Source: a bacterium (GTDB lineage: Bacteria; Hydrothermota; Tepidihabitantia; Tepidihabitantales; Tepidihabitantaceae). From it: a stretch of DNA of 48,133 nt. Positions 42,268 through 48,133 of the stretch are shown one piece after another. Made by a program: the position numbers and the translations under genes. Each line of letters begins with the position of its first letter. Position 1 is the stretch's first letter. The notes under the pieces are model-generated. The model saw only the letters and a list, made by a program, of their open reading frames with translations. It made no database searches and was not told the DNA's origin. Where the stretch lies: assembly GCA_035505375.1 (NCBI GenBank), contig DATJQV010000033.1:1-48133 (forward strand). The letters run 5' to 3'.

Positions 42268-44313
42268 GTGACTGAGCGCGAGATTCGCGCAGCCCTGAAG
42301 CGGACGTGGACGCCGTTCTTCTCACGCTTCGGCCGGCTGACCGAGGTCCAGGTCAAATCCATCCCGGTGATACTCGAAGGTCGGAACCTCGTGGTCATAT
42401 CGCCGGCCGCATCGGGCAAGACCGAAGCCGTGGTCGCGCCGGCGGTCGAGCGGCTGTTGCCGGACCGGCGTGACCGGTTCTCGATACTCTACGTGTCGCC
42501 AACCCGCGCCTTGGTCAACGATCTGTTTCGCCGGCTGTCCGAGCCGCTTCAATACCTTGAACTGGCGCTTGCCCGCAAGACCGGGGACCACCCGGCGATC
42601 GACGAGTCAAAGCTCCCTTTCATGCTGATTACTACTCCGGAGTCGTTCGATTCACTCCTTTGTCGCCATACCCGGATATTCAAAGAGCTATCGGCTGTGA
42701 TACTCGACGAACTGCATCTACTGGATAACACGCCGCGCGGAGACCAGTTGCGCGTGCTGCTCGAACGGCTGCGGCTGGTAAACGCCGGTATCCGGTACTA
42801 CGCCTTGTCGGCCACGATTGACGACCTCGACATCGGCTCGCGCTACTTTCCCGATCCGGTTGTGGTCCAGGTGCCGGGTCGTCGCGAGATAGATGAAGAT
42901 CTGATACCGATGGGCGATGGCTGGCCCGAGCGCGTGGTGGACGAACTGCGGAAGCGCGACTGCCGAAAGGTGCTCTGTTTCTTCAATGCCCGCTCGTACG
43001 CGGAGGAATACGCGAAGCTGCTCAACCGCCCGCCATTCACGAATCGGGTCTGGGTGCACCACGCCAGCCTTACCCGGGAGGCGCGGGAAGGCGTCGAGGC
43101 GACGATGAACCGGGAGAAGACCGGGCTGCTCTGCTGCACGTCCACACTCGAACTGGGAATCGACATCGGTGACATTGACGGCGTGGTGCTCGTGCGGCCG
43201 CCGTTCAATGTCTCGTCGCTGCTGCAGCGGATAGGGCGGGGCAATCGCCGGCGCCAGTCCAACCTGCAGGCGTTCGGGCTGTACCTGAATCCATGGGAGA
43301 AGTTCCTGTTTGAGACGATGTTTGAATGCGCCCGCGAGGGACGGCTGTACGAGAAGAGCTACACGCCGGCGCTGTCGGTGATACCGCAGCAGGTCTGCTC
43401 GTACCTGTTCCAGCGCCGGCGCATCGGTACAACCTGGGAATCGGTGCGGAAAGTCCTGCGGCCGCTTGCGGGCGGCGATGCGCCGATTGACCGGGCGTTC
43501 CGGCAGATGATCGACTCGGGTGAGGTCGTGGCGCAGCGGCCGGGAATCTACTTCAACGGCCCGACTACCGAGCAGCGGGTCGAAACCGGCAAGGTCCACT
43601 CAAACATTCAGGACAAGACTTTCGGCACCTACGACGTGCACGACATCACGACCGGCCGGCAAATCGGCGCGGTCTTCTTCGTATTCCATCACTTCGTACT
43701 GGCCGGACGCTCGTGGGAGCTGGTCGAGCATCGCGAGAAAGAGAAGAAGATAATGGTGCGGCCGCTGGCCGCGGTTTCGTCCAACACGAAGGTCTTCGAA
43801 GGGACGGGAACCGGCGGCTATTCGTACCGACTCGCGCCGGTGCTGAAGGCGCGGCTCTTCCCGGCCCTCGCGCCGAACCAGTTTCCCTACTTCCGGGACG
43901 GCAACCAACTGCTGTTCGTACACCTTCTGGGCTCGACCTACGGCTACATCCTGTCCGAGGCGCTGAGCGCGCAGGGCCGGGACACGAGCGACATGGACGG
44001 CAAGCTCTTCGTTCTTTCCGGCAGCAAGCCCGAAGCGAAACCGAAGACATTCCCGGCCCCCAGCCTGTCAGCGGTCCGGGACGTGGTCAGCGGGAGCCTG
44101 TTTCGGCTGGAGGACAGCCTTGGCTCCGGGGCGTTCTTCCGTTCTCTGCCCGAGGAGTTGCAGATTGAGGACCACCTCCTGACGCTCGATGTCCGCGGCC
44201 TGCTCGAGTTCCTCAAAGGACTGGAGCCGGTGGAGTTGCCGGCGGAGGAAGTGACCGCGCAGATGAGGCGGCACCTGGGCGGCAATGCCCAATTGCCAAT
44301 TCCCAGTTCCTAA
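42268..44313 (+). CDS. Lhr-type DEAD/DEAH-box helicase (BrxHI-like)
   Basis: This 681-residue protein is an SF2 helicase close to Lhr/BrxHI. Motif I is SPAASGKTEA (near residues 45-54), Ia YVSPTRALVND, II ILDELHLLD (residues 144-153), III SATIDDL, IV CFFNARSYAEEY, V STLELGIDIGDIDGVV and VI QRIGRGNRR (near residues 320-328). After the helicase core is a ~350-residue C-terminal part. GTG 42268 follows a short gap with no clean ribosome site. In BREX type 2-like loci BrxHI accompanies BrxD; here it follows two BrxD-like ATPases. Its 3' end runs into a 7-nt cccaatt patch, which encodes the last residues (GGNAQLPIPSS). Confidence 0.88.
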   Translation: MTEREIRAALKRTWTPFFSRFGRLTEVQVKSIPVILEGRNLVVISPAASGKTEAVVAPAVERLLPDRRDRFSILYVSPTRALVNDLFRRLSEPLQYLELALARKTGDHPAIDESKLPFMLITTPESFDSLLCRHTRIFKELSAVILDELHLLDNTPRGDQLRVLLERLRLVNAGIRYYALSATIDDLDIGSRYFPDPVVVQVPGRREIDEDLIPMGDGWPERVVDELRKRDCRKVLCFFNARSYAEEYAKLLNRPPFTNRVWVHHASLTREAREGVEATMNREKTGLLCCTSTLELGIDIGDIDGVVLVRPPFNVSSLLQRIGRGNRRRQSNLQAFGLYLNPWEKFLFETMFECAREGRLYEKSYTPALSVIPQQVCSYLFQRRRIGTTWESVRKVLRPLAGGDAPIDRAFRQMIDSGEVVAQRPGIYFNGPTTEQRVETGKVHSNIQDKTFGTYDVHDITTGRQIGAVFFVFHHFVLAGRSWELVEHREKEKKIMVRPLAAVSSNTKVFEGTGTGGYSYRLAPVLKARLFPALAPNQFPYFRDGNQLLFVHLLGSTYGYILSEALSAQGRDTSDMDGKLFVLSGSKPEAKPKTFPAPSLSAVRDVVSGSLFRLEDSLGSGAFFRSLPEELQIEDHLLTLDVRGLLEFLKGLEPVELPAEEVTAQMRRHLGGNAQLPIPSS

Positions 44314-44324
44314 CGAATCACCAG
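44280..44324. repeat. Inverted-repeat arm left of the four-helix-bundle gene
   Basis: This arm (gcaatgcccaattgccaatt, then cccagttcctaacgaatcacc) is the inverse of 44786-44839 (attcgttaggaattaggaatt, gggcattgg), with scattered mismatches. Both are made of 7-nt units such as cccaatt and cctaatt. The two arms bracket 44334-44774. Confidence 0.72.
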
Positions 44325-44333
44325 TGAGGAGAA

Positions 44334-44774
44334 ATGGCCGGGGACGGCTTGATTCACGGCGGCATGGCGCTAGAATCCGCAACTGTGAATGGGCCGAAAC
44401 CGAAGACCGCACGGTTTGACCTCGAAGAGCGAACCGCGAAGTTCGGCTCCGACATCATACGTTTTGCGAAAACCATCCCCGACACACCGGTAGCGCGGCC
44501 GCTGGTCTCGCAACTGGTACGGGCCGCGACCAGCGTCGGTGCCAACTACTGTGAAGCGGACGATGCGGAATCTCGAAAGGACTTCCTGCACAAGTTGGGA
44601 ATCTGCAGGAAGGAGGCGCACGAGACCAAGCACTGGCTGAGGATGGTCGTGGTTGCTGCTCCTGAGCTTCGGGCAGAGGGCCGCGCGCTCTGGCGGGAAG
44701 CACGCGAACTGAACCTCATCTTCAACGCCATCATTCGGAACACTCGCGCGAAATCAGCCGATGACGCCGAGTAG
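44334..44774 (+). CDS. Four-helix-bundle protein (S23 / 23S rRNA intervening-sequence type)
   Basis: This 146-residue protein matches the S23/four-helix-bundle family first found encoded in 23S rRNA intervening sequences. The family pattern is visible from residue ~35: KFGSDIIRFAKTIPDTPVARPLVSQLVRAATSVGANYCEAD, then ESRKDFLHKLGICRKEAHETKHWL. The start is uncertain: GAGGAG is only 2 nt from ATG 44334, and ATG 44364 would also keep the family core. No rRNA gene is nearby, so this is a stand-alone copy; such genes are common as mobile-looking singletons in uncultivated bacteria, and their role is unknown. It is bracketed by inverted 7-nt patches. Confidence 0.85.
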   Translation: MAGDGLIHGGMALESATVNGPKPKTARFDLEERTAKFGSDIIRFAKTIPDTPVARPLVSQLVRAATSVGANYCEADDAESRKDFLHKLGICRKEAHETKHWLRMVVVAAPELRAEGRALWREARELNLIFNAIIRNTRAKSADDAE

Positions 44775-44785
44775 GACACGTCCAT

Positions 44786-44839
44786 TGCTCGTTGCGTCAT
44801 TGGTGCATTCGTTAGGAATTAGGAATTGGGCATTGGTTA
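44786..44839. repeat. Inverted-repeat arm right of the four-helix-bundle gene
   Basis: Inverse of 44280-44324, made of 7-nt units ggaatta, ggaattg and ggcattg. It ends just before the glycosyltransferase start. Confidence 0.72.
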
Positions 44840-44855
44840 TTCCCTTCACCATCTG

Positions 44856-46037
44856 ATGCGTCGTCTCCTGGTCGTTGCCTACTACATGCCTCCGTTGGGG
44901 CTGAGTGGCGTGATGCGGGTGACCAAGCTCTGCAAGTTCCTGCCCGAGGCAGGCTGGAAGCCGTTGATACTCACCGTCAAGCCCGTTGCCTATTACCACT
45001 ACGACCCGCGCCTGCTCGACGACCTGAAGTCTTCTCGCATCTACCGGACCGAGAGCGTCGACCCGAACCGGCTGCTCAATCTTATCCGGACCAAGGCGAA
45101 GAAGCTGGCGCCGGCGATGTCCCACCGGCTCGGCGCCGGGCCACGGCGGCTCAACTACCTGCTGTTTCCCGACTCCAAGGTCGGATGGCTGCCGTTCGGT
45201 TCGGTCGCGGGCCGGCACATTGTCGACCGCGAGAAGCCCGCGGCCATATTTGCCTCCGCGCCGCCCTACACTGCTCTGCTGCTCGGAGTGCGGCTCAAGG
45301 CCCATGCCCACGTGCCGCTGGCGCTGGACTTCCGCGACCCCTGGCCGGCCGGATTTGCGCTGCCGCCGCGGCACCAGCGGACTGCTTTGCGACGGCTCCG
45401 CCGCTACCTCGTCGGCCACTCGGACCTCGTTCTGGCCGTTAATCACGGCACGGCACGAGCGGTCGGGCCACGCTGCGAGCTGCTGGAGAATGGTTTTGAC
45501 CCGACCGACTTCGAAGTTGAGCCGGCCAAGCTCGATGGGTTCAGCGTCGTCCACGTCGGCAACCTCTGGCAAAATCAGGCCGAGGTCGCGTCCCTGGTCG
45601 CGGCCCTGCGGGCGCGGCCCGAGGCGAAGCTCTACCTGGCGGGCAGGGTGGACCGCGAGACCCAGCGCCGGTTCGAGCACGACCCGCAGGTGCGTCTGCT
45701 CGGCGTCCTGCCGCACAAAGAGGCCTGCGCGCTCATGAAAGGCGCGGGCGCACTGCTCTACATCGGCAAGCCCGCTCAGCCGGTCGGCATCAAGCTGTAC
45801 GAGTACCTGGGTGCGACGCGGCCGATTGTCGTGTGGGGAGAAGGTTCGGAGGAGGCGGCACGGCTCGTGACCGAAGCCGGCGCGGGAGTTGCCTGCGGGA
45901 TTGACGACGGGAAGCTGGCCGCAGCGCTGGACGACATGCAGAAGGACCCGGCGCGGTTCGCCCAGACGAGCCGGGACCGGTTCAACCGGCGCTCTCAGGC
46001 GCGCTGGCTCGCGGACCGACTCGAATCTCTGATCTAG
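44856..46037 (+). CDS. GT4-type glycosyltransferase
   Basis: This ~393-residue protein is a GT-B fold glycosyltransferase of the GT4 type. The N-terminus (MRRLLVVAYYMPPLGLSGVMRVTKLCKFLPEAGW) has the usual small-residue loop, and the C-terminal half has FSVVHVGNLW, KLYLAGRV, VRLLGVLPHKEACALM and the nucleotide-sugar site GIKLYEYLGATRPIVVWG with its E-x7-E spacing. No signal peptide. Acceptor and donor cannot be told; no neighbouring sugar genes are in the window. The in-frame ATG at 44826 lies in a repeat arm, so ATG 44856, which gives the standard RRLLVV start, is preferred; no clear ribosome site. Confidence 0.9.
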   Translation: MRRLLVVAYYMPPLGLSGVMRVTKLCKFLPEAGWKPLILTVKPVAYYHYDPRLLDDLKSSRIYRTESVDPNRLLNLIRTKAKKLAPAMSHRLGAGPRRLNYLLFPDSKVGWLPFGSVAGRHIVDREKPAAIFASAPPYTALLLGVRLKAHAHVPLALDFRDPWPAGFALPPRHQRTALRRLRRYLVGHSDLVLAVNHGTARAVGPRCELLENGFDPTDFEVEPAKLDGFSVVHVGNLWQNQAEVASLVAALRARPEAKLYLAGRVDRETQRRFEHDPQVRLLGVLPHKEACALMKGAGALLYIGKPAQPVGIKLYEYLGATRPIVVWGEGSEEAARLVTEAGAGVACGIDDGKLAAALDDMQKDPARFAQTSRDRFNRRSQARWLADRLESLI

Positions 46038-46194
46038 CCGTCCACGGTCGATGACCATCAGAAGTGAGGCTGGAGCGTTCCGGTCCGGACGTACACAATT
46101 GCACTGGGAGATTCGTGGGAAGCGGGGATGTCCGTCGCCAGGCTCGGCGGAAAGTCGCGACGCAAGGGGCCTGGGTCCTGTATTCGCCGGTGTG

Positions 46195-46392
46195 GACGCA
46201 TGTGTCCCGGACCGCGTCGCGAACTGCGCAGCAACGAGTGCGAGTAGCTGTTCGCGACGCTGGGCCGCGAGTTCCTCGCTAGGCCGTTCCGGTCGTTGTC
46301 CCTGAAATTCTTCACCGCATCGTTCCCGGTGACGTTCGACGCGAAGCTCGAGTGATTGCGTCCTCCGGAGTGTCTCGCGAGATTCAGTCACA
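46195..46392 (-). repeat. Degenerate tetrapeptide-coding array D4, homologous to D2
   Basis: On the minus strand one frame reads as tetrapeptide-like units (GEEF, QGQR, PERP, SEEL, AAQR, REQL, LALV, AAQF). Its REQLLALVAAQFATRSGTH matches REQLLAQVETQLATRLKTH of array D2 on the plus strand at 22150-22205. Third-codon-position changes dominate among the shared residues. No start with a ribosome site was found. The rest of 46038-47009 holds a cgaagtg-type 7-nt patch (46600-46630) and the promoter below. Confidence 0.65.
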
Positions 46393-46833
46393 GACCAGGG
46401 GGGAGGCATAGGAGGGGCCGGGACGGTGAGTGCGAGTAGAGCATTGAGAATATGGAAGTTAGGACCGATTTCGGCCATCGGCCGGATGTGTGCTATACTA
46501 CACATGTGCCTTCTTGAATTGTCCCCCCGGGGATTGGAGGCGCACAAGCGCCATTGACCATTCAAGTCCCAAGGCCGGATGCCCGGGTCCTGGTCCGGAG
46601 CAAAGGGCGAAGTGGCAAGGGCGAAGTACCAACAATCCGGACAAGGCACATGCACGCAGTCCTTCCCGGGCATTCGCACTTTCTCGGTTGCTTTGTCTTT
46701 GGGAACCGTCCCCACGTCGACTGCTCATGGGACCGGGCGTTTGGGCGTCCTGGCTTCTGATCTTCGACCTGACTCCACGCGCCGGGAATTCTGTGGCTGA
46801 CGCTGTCTCGGGTTTGGGGCGGCAACCCTATCG

Positions 46834-46861
46834 TTGACAGGCAGGGGTGAGGGGTTATACT
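46834..46861 (+). promoter_or_regulatory. Promoter of the 47010 gene
   Basis: TTGACA (46834-46839), a 16 bp spacer and TATACT (46856-46861). The leader would be about 140 nt, and GGAGG precedes ATG 47010, so this one is not leaderless. I see no clear regulatory structure in the leader. Confidence 0.75.
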
Positions 46862-47009
46862 CATAAGTTGCCTACTGCTCCGCTATTGTGGCCGGCGCAA
46901 GAAAGGGCTCTCCAGACGGGGCGCTCGCGCCAGCATCGGGCTGGAACCGACAGGGGCCGCCGGCAACAGAAAGTTACCCACAAAAGAAAGGGCAGTTAAA
47001 GGAGGAAGA

Positions 47010-48133
47010 ATGAGCGTTGTAAATCGGCGCAACGCAGCAGTGATCGGCAGCTTGGTGCTGCTCTGCTCACTGAGTTTCGCGGGCTGGACACCACTTGTCT
47101 CGGGCACTACGAACGCCCTGTATTCGGTCTGTTTTCCCGCGGGCACACAGGTCGGATACGCGGTCGGTGTCGGCGGCACCGTCTTGAAGACCACTGACGG
47201 AGGCACCACCTGGACGGCGGAGTCCTCGGGTGCCATCGGCCAGTTGAACTCGGTTTTTTTCAACGACAACAATAACGGTGTTGCCGTCGGCAACCGAGGG
47301 ACGATAATCAAGACTACTGACGGCGGAGCAACATGGACGAAGCCCACGTCCGGTGTCACCTACCCGCTGACCTATGTGGGGTTTCCCGGGAAAGGTCAGA
47401 CCGGATACATCGGGGTGAACCACGTGGACAGCCTCGCTTCGGCTCTAAAGAGCACGGACGGCGGCTCTACCTGGTCGTCGTTGCCAGCCGGCGGAGTCAT
47501 GGACAAGGGATACGGCGCCTATTTCGCGACCGTCAACAACGGCATCATTTTTGGTTACTCCGGTCTCTGCCTCGGGACCACTAACGGCAGCACTTTTGCG
47601 CACGACCAGAGCTGGTTCCACAACGGGCCCATCGTGGCCGCAGCGGCTTCGCCGACCACGCCCACGAAGGCTTACCTCATCGGCAACGACGAGACCCTGG
47701 GCATGGGCGTCATCCGGAACACGATGTCCTTTCCGCCCTCACTGTGGGACACGGCGATGACGGGGCCGTATCCGGCCGCCCCGGTTGCCTACTACGGCAT
47801 AACATTCGCGACCGACAGCTTCGCGTACGTCTGCGGTGCCGGTGGGTTCATCGGCGTGACGAATACCCCCACCAATGTCACTGCCACCAGCACGCCCGGA
47901 GTCACCGGCGCGGTTAACGGCCTCTCCTTCCCCAGTGCCGATACCGGCTATGCAGTCGGCGAGGGCGGCATGATTCTCAAGACCACTGACGGCGGCAGGC
48001 CGTGGGCGCCGGGCGTGGCCGAAGGCAAAGCTCCGGTGGTACCGCGGGCAGGGCTCAGGGTCCTGTCCAATCCCGGACGTTACGGCATATCGGTTCACTC
48101 GGACGCGAACGTTCCGCTGACCGTGTTCGACGC
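47010..48133 (+). CDS. Secreted YCF48-like propeller protein (3' truncated by window)
   Basis: The gene is cut by the window end after 374 codons. It starts with a signal peptide (RRNAAVIGSLVLLCSLSFAG, cleavage before W) and has YCF48/BNR-type repeats (GYAVGVGGTVLKTTDGGTTW, GVAVGNRGTIIKTTDGGATW, LKSTDGGSTWSS, YAVGEGGMILKTTDGGRPW). At ~340 a new segment begins (GLRVLSNPGRYGISVHSD … LTVFD), which looks like the beginning of a sorting domain. ATG 47010 has GGAGG at 47001-47005. It resembles the protein at 27417 in repeat type but not in detail, and has its own promoter. Confidence 0.9.
   Translation, partial: MSVVNRRNAAVIGSLVLLCSLSFAGWTPLVSGTTNALYSVCFPAGTQVGYAVGVGGTVLKTTDGGTTWTAESSGAIGQLNSVFFNDNNNGVAVGNRGTIIKTTDGGATWTKPTSGVTYPLTYVGFPGKGQTGYIGVNHVDSLASALKSTDGGSTWSSLPAGGVMDKGYGAYFATVNNGIIFGYSGLCLGTTNGSTFAHDQSWFHNGPIVAAAASPTTPTKAYLIGNDETLGMGVIRNTMSFPPSLWDTAMTGPYPAAPVAYYGITFATDSFAYVCGAGGFIGVTNTPTNVTATSTPGVTGAVNGLSFPSADTGYAVGEGGMILKTTDGGRPWAPGVAEGKAPVVPRAGLRVLSNPGRYGISVHSDANVPLTVFD

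Noticed and set aside
38700-44313. A complete BREX system
   Set aside because: No PglX methylase, PglZ phosphatase, BrxA, BrxB or BrxC-sized ATPase is present.
44754-46715. A 653-residue open frame on the minus strand
   Set aside because: It runs antisense to the glycosyltransferase gene and through array D4; long antisense frames are common at this GC content. Only the D4 part is kept, as a repeat.

Overview
This window is a GC-rich bacterial chromosome segment with 31 protein-coding genes, no RNA genes, no insertion sequences and no CRISPR array that I can see. Three things suggest an uncultivated candidate-phylum lineage in or near the FCB side of the tree, for example candidate division WOR-3 (inference from style; no marker tree was run). 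These are the large secreted beta-propeller proteins with a short C-terminal sorting-type domain ending in a GVYFVR-like motif, the recF-dciA-gyrB core block with a type IV pilus pilB-pilC pair, and the very heavy load of short periodic repeats.

Layout. (a) 1-1691: a HepT/MntA toxin-antitoxin pair on the minus strand, bracketed by two copies of a ~145 bp direct repeat that carry the tail of a decayed gene. (b) 1692-20426: one long plus-strand operon of nine exported proteins. Four are YVTN/YncE-type propellers (two of them with 16 units of 41 residues each), followed by five tandem paralogues of a BNR/Asp-box family with a shared N-terminal domain I cannot name. Most stop-to-start gaps are about 9 nt, and the stop codon and next Shine-Dalgarno form one conserved block. 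(c) 20519-22537: a two-gene DUF4258/DUF2283-like pair, then about 1.5 kb of repeats. (d) 22538-29552: an M20 peptidase, a small unknown gene, a BatA-like/DUF58 pair on the minus strand and a YCF48-like secreted protein. (e) 29553-34304: a repeat field, then recF, dciA and gyrB. (f) 34561-38486: an M42 peptidase converging with pilC and pilB. (g) 38700-44313: an operon of an unknown 280-residue protein, two different BrxD-like P-loop ATPases and an Lhr-type helicase. (h) 44334-48133: a four-helix-bundle (S23-type) protein, a GT4-type glycosyltransferase, a repeat field, and the first 1.1 kb of another YCF48-like secreted protein.

The most promising leads are four. First, the stand-alone ATPase/ATPase/helicase operon looks like the BrxD-BrxHI part of BREX without PglX or PglZ. 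Second, some 30 patches of different sequence nearly all share a 7-nt period; they are inserted in frame in the linker of at least eight secreted proteins, in a BatA-like protein, and with a dispersed palindrome inside RecF. Third, there are long degenerate arrays of exactly 12-nt period; two 24-kb-apart arrays encode the same peptide pattern with mostly synonymous differences. Fourth, promoters with a near-consensus -35/-10 and 16-17 bp spacer end 5-9 nt before the start codon, which points to leaderless mRNAs for the first genes of many operons.
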